DNA of 64,000 nucleotides. It comes from Acidothermus sp. Its GTDB lineage: Bacteria; Actinomycetota; Actinomycetes; Acidothermales; Acidothermaceae. Made by a program: the position numbers and the translations under genes. Positions 40,470 through 51,217 of this stretch are shown here, piece by piece. Under the pieces are notes generated by a model. It had not been told where the DNA came from. It saw nothing but the letters and a program-made list of their open reading frames with translations, and searched no databases. The stretch covers positions 1 to 64,000 of the forward strand of contig JAIMAI010000009.1 in NCBI GenBank assembly GCA_023512015.1. Reading direction: 5' to 3'. The stretch's first letter is position 1. The number at the start of each line of letters is the position of its first letter.

Positions 40470-41341
40470 GACGCCTCCCGTCCGACCGCCAGCACGACGT
40501 CCTCCCGCCTGCGGATTCCCCGAAGGTCCAGGCCGGTGAGCAGCTCCGCGATCGTGCCGTGTCCGGGAAGGACGGCGTCCGGGTCGACGTCGTGCCACGG
40601 CACCAAGACGAATCCCCGTTCGGCGGCCCGCGGATGGGGAAGGGTGAGCTCCGGATCGCGGCTCACCAGATCGCCGTAGCAGATCACGTCGATGTCGAGA
40701 GTGCGCGGCCCCCAGCGCACGGTCCGGATCCGCCCTGCCGCCTGCTCGATGACCTGCACGAGGGTGAGGAGCCGGCGCGGGGAGAGGGTTGTCTCGACGA
40801 TGGCCACCGCGTTGAGGTAGGCCGGCTGCGGCGGGCCACCCACCGGGTCGGTCTCGTAGACCGGGGAGACGGCCACGACCCGGACGGCGAGCGCGAGCGC
40901 GTCGAGCGCATGCTGCAGGGTCGCCGCCGGGTCCCCCAGATTGGCCCCGAGGGCCAGCACCGCACGGATGGGGCGGCTGCGTTGCACGGCGACCACGACG
41001 TCGTCGAAGGCGAGCGGGATCGGTGCGTGTGGTTTGTGGACGTTCACCGCGCAGCCGGAGACCCGCGGATCCGCGAGGCACACCGCGGCGATCCGCTCGG
41101 CCAGGGTTTCGAGCAAGTCGACCGGCTCGCCGGAGACGACGGCGGCGATCCGCCGGGCCATTTCGCCGTAATCCGGCGTCCGGGCCAGGTCGTCGGTGGC
41201 GGCGGCGTCGGCGGTATCGACGAAGAGGGAGACGTCGACGACGAACTCCTGACCCTCTTCCCGCTCCTGCGGATACACCCCGTGACGTCCGCGCACCCGC
41301 AGCCCACGGAGTTCGATGCGGTCCGGAGAGCCGGCCGTCAT
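40466..41341 (-). CDS. folK: Fused dihydroneopterin aldolase / HPPK (FolB-FolK)
   Basis: Bifunctional folate enzyme of 291 residues. Residues 1-120 are dihydroneopterin aldolase (LRVRGRHGVYPQEREEGQEFVVDV) and about 124-285 are hydroxymethyldihydropterin pyrophosphokinase (ALGANLGDPAATLQHAL, RWGPRTLDIDVICYGD, LPHPRAAERGFVLVPW). ATG 41341 overlaps the folP stop (ATGA). The fusion joins two consecutive steps, with FolP encoded just upstream completing dihydropteroate synthesis. Confidence 0.94.
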   Translation of the reverse strand: MTAGSPDRIELRGLRVRGRHGVYPQEREEGQEFVVDVSLFVDTADAAATDDLARTPDYGEMARRIAAVVSGEPVDLLETLAERIAAVCLADPRVSGCAVNVHKPHAPIPLAFDDVVVAVQRSRPIRAVLALGANLGDPAATLQHALDALALAVRVVAVSPVYETDPVGGPPQPAYLNAVAIVETTLSPRRLLTLVQVIEQAAGRIRTVRWGPRTLDIDVICYGDLVSRDPELTLPHPRAAERGFVLVPWHDVDPDAVLPGHGTIAELLTGLDLRGIRRREDVVLAVGREAS

Positions 41342-42195
41342 GGCTGGGCCCGCCACCGGGCCGCGACCCGGACGGCGTCCACGTCGGCGACGACCGCGTG
41401 CACCCGCACCGCCCAGGCCCCTGCGGCTGCCACCAGCGCGGTGATCGCAGAGCTGGCGTGATCACGGAAGGCGGGTGGCCGCGGGACGCCGTCCGGGCCG
41501 GCGAGGAGATGACCGAGGAAGGCTTTGCGGGAAGCGCCGACCAGCACCGGTCGGCCGAGCGCCGCGAGCTGGTCGAGATGTTTGAGCAAGGCCCAGTTGT
41601 GGTCGGCGTCCGGCCGTTTGGCGAAGCCGATGCCGGGGTCGACGATGATCTGTCGGAAGTCGCCGCCGGCGGCCAGCACCGCGTCGATCCGGGCCGCGAT
41701 CTCCCGGCGCACATCGGCGACGACGTCGTCGTAGTGGGCGCGGGTCTGCATGTCGACGCTCGGTCCCCGCCAGTGCATCACCACGTAGGGCAGCCGGTTG
41801 GCGGCCACGAAGGGGACCATCCGGGGATCGGCGAGGCCGCCGCTGACGTCGTTGACCAGGCGCGCGCCCGCTCGGACGGCCGCCTCGGCGACGTCGGCCC
41901 GCATCGTGTCGATGCTCACCGGTCCGGCGGCGGCGAGTTCGCGGACGACGGGCAGCACCCGTCGGAGTTCCTCCGCGGGGTCCACCCGCAGCGCGCCCGG
42001 ACGGGTGGATTCGCCCCCGACGTCCACGATGTCGGCACCAGCGGCGAACAGTTCCAGGCCGTGGGCGATCGCTTTGTCGGCCTCGAACCACTGGCCGCCG
42101 TCCGAGAAGGAATCCGGGGTGACGTTGACCACTCCCATCACCCGGCACCGCCCGATATCCGGGAAGCCGAGGAGCTCGGGAAATTGGGAGGTCAC
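41338..42195 (-). CDS. folP: Dihydropteroate synthase
   Basis: Condenses hydroxymethylpterin pyrophosphate with p-aminobenzoate, the sulfonamide target. The GTG start at 42195 overlaps the preceding stop (GTGA) and gives 285 residues. Signatures: MGVVNVTPDSFSDGGQW, DVGGESTRPGA, LVNDVSGG, DPGIGFAKRPDADH and VGASRKAFLG. A longer frame into the DUF2156 gene is not needed. Confidence 0.95.
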   Translation of the reverse strand: MTSQFPELLGFPDIGRCRVMGVVNVTPDSFSDGGQWFEADKAIAHGLELFAAGADIVDVGGESTRPGALRVDPAEELRRVLPVVRELAAAGPVSIDTMRADVAEAAVRAGARLVNDVSGGLADPRMVPFVAANRLPYVVMHWRGPSVDMQTRAHYDDVVADVRREIAARIDAVLAAGGDFRQIIVDPGIGFAKRPDADHNWALLKHLDQLAALGRPVLVGASRKAFLGHLLAGPDGVPRPPAFRDHASSAITALVAAAGAWAVRVHAVVADVDAVRVAARWRAQP

Positions 42196-44039
42196 GGGCG
42201 AACTCCCATCCGCAGCAGGCGGCGTAGCTGACGAATTCTCGGCCGCGGCCAGACGATGAATGCCTCGGCTTCGAGCGCGGCCAGCGCGATACGCGGCACG
42301 TCGAGCATGTCGGGGAAGACGAGGTACCGCGGTACCCACTCAGGGTGGAATTTCGCATTGAACCGGTACAACGATTCGATTTGCACCCAGCGCGACGCGA
42401 AAAGCAGGATCGCCCGCCAGGACCGCAGGATCGGGCCGGCTCCCAGCCGATCGCCGCGTTCCAGCGCCGAGCGGAAAACTGCGAAATTGAGCGAAATCCG
42501 GTGAATCCCGAGACGCGGGCAGGCGGCGAGCAGCTCGGTGATGAGGAATTCGTTGACCCCCGGCGGCCCGTTCGGCGCGCGACGCATCACGTCGAGGGAG
42601 AGTCCGTCCGGGCCCCACGGCACGAAATGGAGGAACGCGCGGGGCTGCCCGTCGCGGAGGGCCACCACGAAAAGGCAATCCGGGTCGGCGGGATCGGCGA
42701 GCCGGCCGAGAGCCATCGCGAATCCGCGTTCGGTGTCGCCGTCCCGCCACTCGCACGCCGCAGCGACGATGTGCTCGCGTAAGTCCGGCGGCAGGTCTGC
42801 GCTGCGGTACAGCACGGCGTGGTAGCCGAGTCGGCGAACCCGGTTGACCATCTGCCGGACGTTACGCATGGCTCGGCCGTCGAGGGAGAAATCGTCGACG
42901 TGAACGACGGCTTCATCACCGATTTCCAACGCGGAAAGGCCGCCTTCCCGGACCCAGACTTCGCCGGCCCGTTCGCTGCAGCCGAGCACGGCGGGAACCC
43001 ATGCATGACGTTCCGCCTCGGCCAGGAAAACGCGAATGGCGCCGGGCCACGCTTCCGGGTCGCCGAGCGGATCGCCGCTGGCCAGCATCACACCGGACAC
43101 CACCCGGTAGGCGATGCACGATTTCCCGGACGGCGACCACACCACGCTCTTGTCGCGGCGCAACGCGAAATAGCCGAGCGAATCCCGACGGCCGTGGACG
43201 GCGAGTAGGGCGCGCATCCGGCGTTCGTCCTCCTCGGTGAGGGCCGGCTGCGGCTCGGCGGGGCGAAAAGTGAGATACGCGGTGGCCACGAGGGTGAGAG
43301 CCCCGAGTCCGGCGAGCGACGCCGCTACCAAGTCGCCCGTGCCGTCCGAACGAAACGACAGCGGGCCGGGAATTCCGATCAGGCCGTACAGCACGTGCCG
43401 CAACAGATCCAGGACAGACGGTTTCCCGACGATCTGGTGCTGGCGGACCAGGAGCAACAGCAATCCGACGACGACGCTGAAAGTTCCCAGCCCCACGAAG
43501 GCCAGCGGCGCCGCCCACCGGCTCCGCGGGTCCGGTTCGGCGAGGAATTCCCGACGAAAAACCAGCAGCCCGGCAAGGAAAGCCCCGTCGACCACTATCC
43601 ATCCCGGCACACCCCGCGCCGCTGGATGGTGAAGGAAATGGACGAGGTGGAGGGCGATTCCCAGGGCGAGCACGGTCGTGGCGACCTGCCAGGCTCGCCG
43701 CTTGCGCCGGTACAAAGCGTGGGCCACGAGCATCAACAGCGCCCCGGAGACGATCGCGGTGGCAGCCGCGGCTCCGTGCAGGACCGGTCCACCGGGTGGG
43801 GTAGGCAGCACGCGGCCGACACCCGAGACGTGTTCCCACCACTGCGGTCGGATCACCAAGATGATGGTCCGGACGCCGAGCAGCAAGGTGATCCAGCCGG
43901 CGAGCCGCGGGACGAGACGGCGCAGCAGCGGGCGGTCCGTGCCGCGCGACCGCCGCGGGCGACGCTCCCCAGCCTCCGGCGCCGCGATCACCGTTTCGGC
44001 GCGGCGCGGCGGCGACGAGACCGGCGTCGACCTGCGCAT
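42192..44039 (-). CDS. Phosphatidylglycerol lysyltransferase-like membrane protein (DUF2156/MprF-like)
   Basis: A 615-residue protein (ATG 44039; a GTG 6 nt earlier is possible). The N-terminal ~260 residues have several membrane segments; the C-terminal ~330 residues are a DUF2156 GNAT-type domain as in MprF and mycobacterial LysX (DSLGYFALRRDKSVVWSPSGK, VSGVMLASGDPLGD, LSLDVMRRAPNGPPGVNEF, SLYRFNAKFHPEWVPRYLVF). Such proteins transfer an amino acid from aminoacyl-tRNA to phosphatidylglycerol, giving resistance to cationic peptides. The amino acid is not known; lysine is only an inference from family names. Confidence 0.85.
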   Translation of the reverse strand: MRRSTPVSSPPRRAETVIAAPEAGERRPRRSRGTDRPLLRRLVPRLAGWITLLLGVRTIILVIRPQWWEHVSGVGRVLPTPPGGPVLHGAAAATAIVSGALLMLVAHALYRRKRRAWQVATTVLALGIALHLVHFLHHPAARGVPGWIVVDGAFLAGLLVFRREFLAEPDPRSRWAAPLAFVGLGTFSVVVGLLLLLVRQHQIVGKPSVLDLLRHVLYGLIGIPGPLSFRSDGTGDLVAASLAGLGALTLVATAYLTFRPAEPQPALTEEDERRMRALLAVHGRRDSLGYFALRRDKSVVWSPSGKSCIAYRVVSGVMLASGDPLGDPEAWPGAIRVFLAEAERHAWVPAVLGCSERAGEVWVREGGLSALEIGDEAVVHVDDFSLDGRAMRNVRQMVNRVRRLGYHAVLYRSADLPPDLREHIVAAACEWRDGDTERGFAMALGRLADPADPDCLFVVALRDGQPRAFLHFVPWGPDGLSLDVMRRAPNGPPGVNEFLITELLAACPRLGIHRISLNFAVFRSALERGDRLGAGPILRSWRAILLFASRWVQIESLYRFNAKFHPEWVPRYLVFPDMLDVPRIALAALEAEAFIVWPRPRIRQLRRLLRMGVRP

Positions 44040-44089
44040 GGGCACCAGCCTAGAGCATCATGATCGGCAATTACGGTCAGCTGCGACGA

Positions 44090-44755
44090 TCACCTTGTGA
44101 TCAACCGCAGCGCTTCCGCCCGGGTGCGTTCGTCGGAGCGAAATGTGCCACGAACCGCCGAGGTGACCGTGCGCGCCCCCGGTTTGCGCACCCCTCGCAT
44201 CGACATGCACAGGTGTTCGCAGTCGACCACGACGATGACCCCGCGGGGCTGCAGAAGTCTTTCCAGCGCGTCGGCGATTTGCACGGTGAGCCGTTCTTGC
44301 ACCTGGGGCCGACGGGCGAAGACGTCGACCAACCGGGCGATTTTCGACAGTCCGGTGATCTGTCCTTTTTCGTTCGGGATGTACCCCACGTGTGCCAAGC
44401 CGTGAAAGGGCGTGAGGTGATGCTCGCAGGTGCTGTAGACCTCTATGTCGCGGACCAGCACCATCTCGTCGTGGTCGGCGTCGAAAACAGTGGTGAGGAT
44501 GTCTTCCGGCCTTTGCCACAAACCGGCGAATTGTTCGGCATAGGCACGCGCGACTCGGGCCGGCGTATCGCGCAAACCCTCCCGGTCGGGGTCCTCACCG
44601 ATGGCGCAGAGGATTTCGCGGACCGCAGCTTCGATACGCGGCAGGTCGATCTCCGGCGTCCGTACCGCCGTGACCTCGACCTCGGCCACGTCAATGCCCG
44701 GACGGTTGGGCGTCACCGCTCTGCCCGGACGTCGGCCGGCTGACTCGACTGCCAT
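44090..44755 (-). CDS. folE: GTP cyclohydrolase I
   Basis: First enzyme of folate synthesis. The ATG at 44755 has GGAGG five bases upstream and gives 221 residues; it overlaps the end of ftsH by 65 nt in another frame. Signatures: [16 protein letters not shown], the zinc site [21 protein letters not shown] and [21 protein letters not shown]. It precedes the rest of the folate genes by one DUF2156 gene. Confidence 0.95.
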   Translation of the reverse strand: MAVESAGRRPGRAVTPNRPGIDVAEVEVTAVRTPEIDLPRIEAAVREILCAIGEDPDREGLRDTPARVARAYAEQFAGLWQRPEDILTTVFDADHDEMVLVRDIEVYSTCEHHLTPFHGLAHVGYIPNEKGQITGLSKIARLVDVFARRPQVQERLTVQIADALERLLQPRGVIVVVDCEHLCMSMRGVRKPGARTVTSAVRGTFRSDERTRAEALRLITR

Positions 44756-46715
44756 TGGTGCCTCCGCCATCGCCGGCGGACTCGCCCCCCGAGGCCAGTA
44801 GGGCGAGTTCCCGCGGGGTGAGCACCGGAGCTTTGTCGGAGGGAAGGCGCTTGCCGTAACCGGTGTAGGTGCCGCGGGCGGGGCGTTTGCGAACGGGGGC
44901 GAAGATGCGCAGCACCTCGTCCTTCTGCAGCGTCTCCTTCTCCATCAGTTCCAGGACGAGTGCGTCGAGCACGTCTCGGTACTCGACGAGGATTTCCCAT
45001 GCTTCGTCGTGGGCGTTCTCGATGAGGCGACGCACTTCTTCGTCGATGATCGCGGCGACTTCTTCGGAGTAATCCCGCGGGTGGCCCATTTCCCGGCCGA
45101 GGAACACCTCGCCGTCGGCTTCGCCGAATTTCCGGGCCCCGAGCCTTTCGCTCATGCCGTATTGGGTCACCATGTTCCGGGCGATCGCAGTGGCCTTTTC
45201 GATGTCGTTGGCCGCGCCGGTGGTCGGCTCGTGGAAGACGAGTTCCTCGGCGGTGCGTCCGCCCAACAGCATGGCGAGTTGATCGATGAGTTCGGCCCGG
45301 GTGACGATGAACTTGTCCTCCTGCGGCAACGCCAAGGTGTATCCCAAGGCGCGGCCGCGCGGCAGGATCGTCACCTTGTGCACCGGGTCGGCGTTCGGGA
45401 GGGCATGACCGACGAGAGCATGTCCGCCCTCGTGGTAGGCGATGATTTTCTTTTCCTTGTCGGACATGATGCGGCTCTTGCGCTCCGGGCCGGCCATCAC
45501 CCGGTCGATGCTCTCCTCCAGGGTCGCCATGGTGATTTGCTTCTGGTTGGCCCGGGCGGTGAGCAACGCCGCCTCGTTGATGACGTTGGCGAGATCGGCT
45601 CCGGTGAAGCCCGGGGTGCGGCGCGCGATGACATCGAGGTCGACGTCCGGCGCGAACGGCTTGCCTTTGGCGTGCACCCGCAGGATTCCCTTGCGCCCTT
45701 CCAGGTCGGGACGATCGACGACGATCTGCCGGTCGAATCGGCCGGGACGCAGCAGCGCCGGGTCGAGGATGTCGGGGCGGTTGGTAGCGGCGATGAGAAT
45801 CACTCCGCCCTTGACGTCGAACCCGTCCATCTCGACCAGCAGCTGGTTGAGGGTCTGTTCCCGCTCGTCGTGACCACCGCCGAGGCCGGCTCCCCGGTGG
45901 CGACCGACCGCGTCGATCTCGTCGATGAAGACGATCGCCGGGGCATTCTCCTTGGCCTGCTGGAAGAGGTCCCGCACCCGGGAAGCACCGACACCGACGA
46001 ACATCTCGACGAAATCGGAACCGGAGATGGAGTAGAACGGGACGCCGGCCTCACCGGCCACCGCCCGGGCGAGCAGCGTCTTCCCGGTCCCCGGAGGGCC
46101 GTAGAGCAGCACTCCCTTCGGGATCTTCGCTCCGATCGCTTGGAATTTCGCCGGATTCTCCAGGAACTCCTTGATTTCCATGAGTTCCTCGATGGCTTCG
46201 TCCGCACCGGCGACGTCGGCGAAGGTGGTTTTCGGGGTGTCCTTGGTGATGAGCTTGGCCCGCGACTTGCCGAAATTCATCACCCGTGAGCCGCCGCCCT
46301 GCATCTGGGTGAGCATGAACACCATCAATCCGACCAGCAAGAGGATCGGCAGGGCGTTGAGCAGGATTTCGAGGAAGATGTTGCCGTGGCTCACCTTGAC
46401 GGTGTAGCCGTCCTTGGCCGGCAGTTTCCCTTGGTCGACCAGCTTCTGGAGTTGCGCGACGATCGCGGCTTCCTGGTCGGTGGCGAACGATGCTTGGAGC
46501 TTCGTGCCGTCGTTCAAGGTGACCTGGATGGTCTGTTCCTTGTCGTGGACGACCGCACTCGTGATCTTCCCAGCGTCGATGGCACCGACCACCTGCGAGG
46601 TACTGACCGACTTGTAGTCGCTGCCGCCGCTCCACAAGCCGCGGAGCAGCACGAGCAGCACGATGATGACGAGCACCCAGAACAACGGGCCTCGAGTAAA
46701 CCTCTTGACGTTCAT
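44691..46715 (-). CDS. ftsH: ATP-dependent zinc metalloprotease FtsH
   Basis: Membrane-bound AAA+ protease for membrane and short-lived proteins. The 674-residue protein has two N-terminal membrane segments (about 11-26 and 113-135) around a periplasmic domain, Walker A GPPGTGKT (206-213), second region of homology ([20 protein letters not shown] region 310-329) and zinc motif HEGGH (428-432). The Gly/Ser-rich C-terminal tail is unconserved. The 186-bp gap upstream, to hpt, probably carries its promoter, but none is clear. Confidence 0.97.
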   Translation of the reverse strand: MNVKRFTRGPLFWVLVIIVLLVLLRGLWSGGSDYKSVSTSQVVGAIDAGKITSAVVHDKEQTIQVTLNDGTKLQASFATDQEAAIVAQLQKLVDQGKLPAKDGYTVKVSHGNIFLEILLNALPILLLVGLMVFMLTQMQGGGSRVMNFGKSRAKLITKDTPKTTFADVAGADEAIEELMEIKEFLENPAKFQAIGAKIPKGVLLYGPPGTGKTLLARAVAGEAGVPFYSISGSDFVEMFVGVGASRVRDLFQQAKENAPAIVFIDEIDAVGRHRGAGLGGGHDEREQTLNQLLVEMDGFDVKGGVILIAATNRPDILDPALLRPGRFDRQIVVDRPDLEGRKGILRVHAKGKPFAPDVDLDVIARRTPGFTGADLANVINEAALLTARANQKQITMATLEESIDRVMAGPERKSRIMSDKEKKIIAYHEGGHALVGHALPNADPVHKVTILPRGRALGYTLALPQEDKFIVTRAELIDQLAMLLGGRTAEELVFHEPTTGAANDIEKATAIARNMVTQYGMSERLGARKFGEADGEVFLGREMGHPRDYSEEVAAIIDEEVRRLIENAHDEAWEILVEYRDVLDALVLELMEKETLQKDEVLRIFAPVRKRPARGTYTGYGKRLPSDKAPVLTPRELALLASGGESAGDGGGTNGSRVSRPTSGQSGDAQPSGH

Positions 46716-46901
46716 GATCGGGAGCAGACTCCGCTCCGCCCCTCCTGCCTTCCTGGTCGTTCACCCATGTGATCCCGACGCTACACGGGCCTGCGCGGCG
46801 GCGGGGAACACCGCCGCGTGGTGCGTCCCCTTCGACGGTACGGGATGCATATCGTCAACCGGGAATCGTGCCGAAACGTTCCTGCGGATCTGCGTGGCCC
46901 G

Positions 46902-47483
46902 CTAGCCTGCCCCGGCGGCGAGCCGTCGGTACGCCTGGGGGGTGAGGGTCGCCACGAACGGCAAGTTCCGGTACCGCTCGGCGCAGTCCAAGCCGTACCC
47001 CACGACGAACTCCCGAGGCAGGTCGAACCCGACGTAACGCAGCTCGATGTCCTGCACCAACGCATCGGGTTTGCGCATCAACGCGAAGACCTCCACCGAA
47101 GCCGGGGCCCGCGACCGCAGGTTCGCCACCAACCACGAAAGCGTCAAACCCGAGTCGACGATGTCCTCGACGACCAGGACGTGACGGCCTTCGATGCTCT
47201 CGTCGAGATCCTTCAAGATTCGGACGACGCCGGAGGAACGCCGTCCGGAGCCGTAAGAGGAGACGGCCATGAAATCGAGGGTGACCGGCAGGTGCAGCGA
47301 GCGCGCCAGATCGGCCATGACCATCATGGCGCCCTTGAGGACGCCCACCAGGAGAAGGTCGCGGCCGCGGTAGTCGGCATCGATCTGTGCCGCGATCTCC
47401 GCGATCCGGTCTCGGATCTCCTTCTCGGTCAGCACCACCCGATCGAGATCCGTGCCGAGGTCGGTTTCGTCCACCAGCGTCAT
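46902..47483 (-). CDS. hpt: Hypoxanthine(-guanine) phosphoribosyltransferase
   Basis: Purine salvage enzyme of 193 residues. The PRPP-binding motif is [17 protein letters not shown]; the substrate region is [44 protein letters not shown] 47483 overlaps the tilS stop (ATGA). The tilS-hpt-ftsH order is widely conserved in Gram-positive bacteria. Confidence 0.95.
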   Translation of the reverse strand: MTLVDETDLGTDLDRVVLTEKEIRDRIAEIAAQIDADYRGRDLLLVGVLKGAMMVMADLARSLHLPVTLDFMAVSSYGSGRRSSGVVRILKDLDESIEGRHVLVVEDIVDSGLTLSWLVANLRSRAPASVEVFALMRKPDALVQDIELRYVGFDLPREFVVGYGLDCAERYRNLPFVATLTPQAYRRLAAGAG

Positions 47484-48547
47484 CCGCTTCCGTCGTCGGC
47501 GCGCAACGCGCGATGCACCACGAGCCTGCCACATCGCCGGACGGCCGCCATTCCCCCCGGCAGCGCGACCGGTCCCTGCCCGTGCCAGGCGGAAAGGAGG
47601 GCGTCGACCGCTTCGATGTGGGCCGAGGCGAGGCGCCCGGGTGGGACGCCGGCGGCCCGTGCCAGCAGCCGCAGCACTCGGCGTCGGACGGCGGTGGGCA
47701 GCGCCCGCAGCGCATCGACCTCCGCGGCCTTGCCGCCGTCCAAGTCGGTGACGATGGCGGTGAAGACCTGCTGCGCCCAGCCGTCCAGTGCCTCGCAGTC
47801 GGCGCGGGCCAGGTCGGCGGTGCGCGCCAGCCCGGAGACGATCCCCGGTCCGAGTTCGGCACGGAGCAGGGGCATCACCCGGTGCCGCAACCGGGCCCGG
47901 GTGAAAGCAGGGTCGGCGTTCTGCGGGTCGTCCCAGAACGGCAGGCCGGCGTCGCGACAGGCCCGGCGCATCACCGCGCGCGGAAGGTCGAGCAGCGGAC
48001 GACGGTACCGCCCGCCCGGCCCGAAGCGGCGCGGCATCCCGGCGAAAGAACGCGGCCCGGAGCCGCGGAGCAGTCCGAGGAGGACCGTCTCGGCCTGGTC
48101 GTCTCGGCTGTGTCCGAGCAAGACGGCGGCAGCGTGGTGGCGGGCGGCGGCGTCGTCCAGGGCCGCGTAGCGGGCGGCGCGGGCGGCGGCCTCGATTCCG
48201 CCGTCCCGCCCGACCTCCACCGGGATCACCTCCACCGGATCCAGGCCGAGGTCGGTGAGGACCTCGGCGAGCCGGGCGGCCCGCTCGCTCGACCCTGCCT
48301 GGAGCCTGTGGTCGACGCTGACGGCCCCCGCTCGCAGCGGTGGACGGCGGCGCGGAGCTTCGAACGCGAGGGCGGCGGCCAGCGCGAGCGAATCCGGCCC
48401 GCCGCTGCAGGCGACCAGGACGAGCGAATCCGCCGGGAGGTCGGTGAGCGAGCGGCGAACCGCGTGGCGAACCGCGGCGACCGCCGGGGAGAGCCGCGGC
48501 CGAGCCGGCCGCGCCGACGGGTCCCTCAGGTCATCGCGACGAGGCAT
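47480..48547 (-). CDS. tilS: tRNA(Ile)-lysidine synthase
   Basis: Modifies the wobble cytidine of tRNA-Ile(CAU) to lysidine using lysine and ATP. The 355-residue protein has the PP-loop SGGPDS (48-53), [13 protein letters not shown] and [20 protein letters not shown]. It has the N-terminal catalytic and middle domains but only a short C-terminal region, usual for actinobacteria. ATG 48547 overlaps the metalloprotease stop by 17 nt. Confidence 0.93.
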   Translation of the reverse strand: MPRRDDLRDPSARPARPRLSPAVAAVRHAVRRSLTDLPADSLVLVACSGGPDSLALAAALAFEAPRRRPPLRAGAVSVDHRLQAGSSERAARLAEVLTDLGLDPVEVIPVEVGRDGGIEAAARAARYAALDDAAARHHAAAVLLGHSRDDQAETVLLGLLRGSGPRSFAGMPRRFGPGGRYRRPLLDLPRAVMRRACRDAGLPFWDDPQNADPAFTRARLRHRVMPLLRAELGPGIVSGLARTADLARADCEALDGWAQQVFTAIVTDLDGGKAAEVDALRALPTAVRRRVLRLLARAAGVPPGRLASAHIEAVDALLSAWHGQGPVALPGGMAAVRRCGRLVVHRALRADDGSG

Positions 48548-49634
48548 CGGTGTGCAGGACGCGCGCCATCCAGCGTTCCGGTTCGGCGATCTCCTCCTTG
48601 GTGGGGAGGGTATTCGGCGAGGTCCAGACCCGGTTGAACGCGTCCATTCCCGCGGCTTCCACGACCGCGTCCACGAACCGCGCTCCTTCCGCGTATTGGC
48701 GCGCTTTGATGTCGAGGCCGAAAAGGCGGCGCACCAGGCGATCCGCCGCGTTGCGGCCGGCGCGGCGCGCGGCGAATTTCTCCCGGATTTCGTCGATGGT
48801 GGGAATGACCGCGGCGCCGACCGCATTCATCACGTATTCCCCGTGACCCTCCAACAGGGTCATCAGTGCCGTGAGCCGGCGCAGGATGTCACGCTGCCGG
48901 GGGGTGTGGACGACGTCCAGCAAACCGAGGGGGAAATCACGGCCGCCGTCCAGACCGCGTTCGCGGATGGTTTGCGCGGCGGAGCGGAGCCGGGCAAACA
49001 ATGCTGCGGAATCCAACTCGGCTTCCACGAGATAGGCGGCGACCTCGTCTTGTACGTGGCTGCGCAGCCAGGGAACCGCAGTGAATTGCGCGCGGTGCGC
49101 GGCTTCGTGGATACACACCCAGAGCCGGAAATCCCGGGGATCGACGCCGAGCTCCCGTTCCACCGCAACGATATTCGGGGCGACCAGGCTGAGTCGCCCG
49201 GGCGGGGTGGTGCCGCCGTCCGGGGGAAGGAATATTTCGTACTGGCCGAGGACCTTCCCCGACAAATACGCGAGGACGACGCCGAATTGCGCCCCGGTGA
49301 TTTTCGCTCCGACCCCGCGCAGTAGCCCGGAACCGGGGACGCCTTCCGATTTGGCCGCTAATTTCTCCAGCAGGGGTCGCAGGACGACACGGAATCCGCC
49401 GACGTTTCCGCGGATCCACCCGGTGCGGTCGACCACCCGCGCTGGCGGCTGGTCGTCCGGGATGCGAAGCCTGGTCACGGCGGTGACGTGACCCGAGGCT
49501 TCAGCGGCGAGGCTGCGCAGTTGCTGGACCGCGTCGAACGCTTCGCGACGGGTGACCGCAGGCCCCTTCGGGGCGAGGCGGACGGCGGTGGCGGTGGCCA
49601 CCTCCCAGTCGATCAACACATTGTCGTCCGTCAC
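48531..49634 (-). CDS. Zinc-dependent metalloprotease, DUF2342 family
   Basis: A 367-residue protein with an HExxH zinc motif HEAAH (176-180) in [14 protein letters not shown], and a probable third ligand in the following acidic helices. It matches actinobacterial proteins annotated as DUF2342 or coenzyme F420-associated metalloproteases next to tilS and dacB. The physiological substrate is unknown, and nothing in the window shows an F420 link. The GTG start at 49634 is chosen by family start ([12 protein letters not shown]). Confidence 0.85.
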   Translation of the reverse strand: MTDDNVLIDWEVATATAVRLAPKGPAVTRREAFDAVQQLRSLAAEASGHVTAVTRLRIPDDQPPARVVDRTGWIRGNVGGFRVVLRPLLEKLAAKSEGVPGSGLLRGVGAKITGAQFGVVLAYLSGKVLGQYEIFLPPDGGTTPPGRLSLVAPNIVAVERELGVDPRDFRLWVCIHEAAHRAQFTAVPWLRSHVQDEVAAYLVEAELDSAALFARLRSAAQTIRERGLDGGRDFPLGLLDVVHTPRQRDILRRLTALMTLLEGHGEYVMNAVGAAVIPTIDEIREKFAARRAGRNAADRLVRRLFGLDIKARQYAEGARFVDAVVEAAGMDAFNRVWTSPNTLPTKEEIAEPERWMARVLHTDASSR

Positions 49635-49722
49635 CCCTGCACCGTCCTCACCCTGACGCCTGCGTCTGGCGGTCGGCGGATGTGCCGCCGTCCTCGCTCC
49701 ACCGTACGGCCCGCGCGCCGTC

Positions 49723-51150
49723 CTACGAGCAGCCGCAGGTGACGACGCCGGCGACCAGGACGTCGAGCGCGGACTCGGCGGAGTGCAGCTGCGGTGGGGG
49801 AACCCGGTCGGCGATGGCGGCGAAGACGAGCAGCCGCCCGTCGTCGTCGCGGGCATATCCGGCGAGGGCGACCACATGCGCGAGGGTGCCGGTCTTGGCA
49901 TGAACGACCCCCACGCCGGGCGCGGCGGCGGGTGCGGTGAAGCGGGTGGCGAGGGTGCCGCTCACCCCCGCGACCGGTAGGGCCTCCCGTACCGGTTGGT
50001 AGCGATCGTCGGTCAGCACCAGCCTCAGCAGCTGCACCAGCATCTGCGGCCGCAGCCGATCGAGGGTGGACAGCCCACTGGCGTCGGCCATGACGAAACC
50101 GCCGGTGTCGATGCCCAGGGCCGCAAGAACGTCGCGTATGGCCCGGACGGCGCCGTCGAAGCTGGCCGGCAGCCCACGGGCCAGGGCGATCTGGCGTCCG
50201 AGCGCCTCGGCGATGTCGTTGTCGCTCGGCCCGAGCATGTCGGCGATCAGTTCCGCAACGGTGGGTGAGGACACCTTTGCCAGCAGGTGATCGGCCGAGT
50301 TCGCGGCGACCGGAACCGGTCCTCCGGTGACGGTTATCCCTTCGCCCGCAAGCAGTGTGGCGAAGTCGCGGGCGGCGGCCGAAGCGGGATCGGCCTCCCG
50401 TGCGGCCGACGTCGGCGCGACCCTGCCTTCATCGATCATGAGAGCGCTGACCCGGGACACATCACCCTCGGTCAGGTAGACCGGCGTCCAGCCGGAGGCC
50501 ACCGCCGGGCCGACGAAGAGGTGGGCGTCGTAGCCGACGCTGACCCGGGTAAGGCCGCGCGCGCGGAGGGCCTCGGCGGTGCGGGACACCAGGTCGGTGA
50601 GCTGCGCGCGGTTGCTCGGCGCCGCGCTGCGGAGCGCGGGAGGCACCGGGCCCGCGAGAGCGGGGTCCCCGCCCCCTACCAGGATCACTTGGCTGCCGCG
50701 GAGCACGGTCGAGGTCTCGAACCGGTGGTCGGCCCCCAGCACCGTGAGCGCCGCCACCGCCGTCGCGATTTTCGCGGTGGACGCCGGAGCGGCCGGCTCG
50801 TCACCGCCGTCGTCGAAGAGCACCCGGCCGGTCGGGGCATCCGCCACGACGAAGCCGAGGCCCTCGCCGGCGAGGCGAGCGAGCGCGGGAGCCAGGTGCG
50901 CGCGAAGCGCCGCCGGGTCGGGTATCGGCGGCGGGGTGGGGGACGGCGTCTGAGGAGTCGCCGCCGTGGGAGCAGCGGACGCCGGAGCCGCGGGCGGTGG
51001 ACTGGACGGCGGCGGGGTGGAGGCGATCGGCGTCGGGTGGCCTTTGAGCACCCAATTCACCGCGCCGAGCAGCACGAGCACGCCGAGTACCCCGATCACC
51101 GCCCGGGCCGTCCGCCGGGGGCGACGGTGGCGCGCGAAGCGTCGTCCCAT
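49723..51150 (-). CDS. dacB: D-alanyl-D-alanine carboxypeptidase/endopeptidase (PBP4 family)
   Basis: Trims or cuts peptidoglycan peptides outside the membrane. The 475-residue protein has an N-terminal basic stretch and one membrane segment (about 17-35), a Pro/Ala/Thr-rich linker to residue 78, then the serine-type catalytic set: Ser124-x-x-Lys127 (PASTAKIAT), SDN in [14 protein letters not shown] and KTG in [13 protein letters not shown] 51150. It is divergent from ppa with 67 bp between starts. Confidence 0.92.
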   Translation of the reverse strand: MGRRFARHRRPRRTARAVIGVLGVLVLLGAVNWVLKGHPTPIASTPPPSSPPPAAPASAAPTAATPQTPSPTPPPIPDPAALRAHLAPALARLAGEGLGFVVADAPTGRVLFDDGGDEPAAPASTAKIATAVAALTVLGADHRFETSTVLRGSQVILVGGGDPALAGPVPPALRSAAPSNRAQLTDLVSRTAEALRARGLTRVSVGYDAHLFVGPAVASGWTPVYLTEGDVSRVSALMIDEGRVAPTSAAREADPASAAARDFATLLAGEGITVTGGPVPVAANSADHLLAKVSSPTVAELIADMLGPSDNDIAEALGRQIALARGLPASFDGAVRAIRDVLAALGIDTGGFVMADASGLSTLDRLRPQMLVQLLRLVLTDDRYQPVREALPVAGVSGTLATRFTAPAAAPGVGVVHAKTGTLAHVVALAGYARDDDGRLLVFAAIADRVPPPQLHSAESALDVLVAGVVTCGCS

Positions 51151-51217
51151 CGCACCCCTCCGCGGCCGGATCCGTTCATCGGCGAGACTAGCGGTGCGGG
51201 CGAAAAGGGGGCAGGCG

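Noticed and set aside
46790-46820. Terminator hairpin after hpt
   Set aside because: A CG-rich inverted repeat exists, but there is no T-tract and its position relative to the ftsH promoter region makes the assignment arbitrary.
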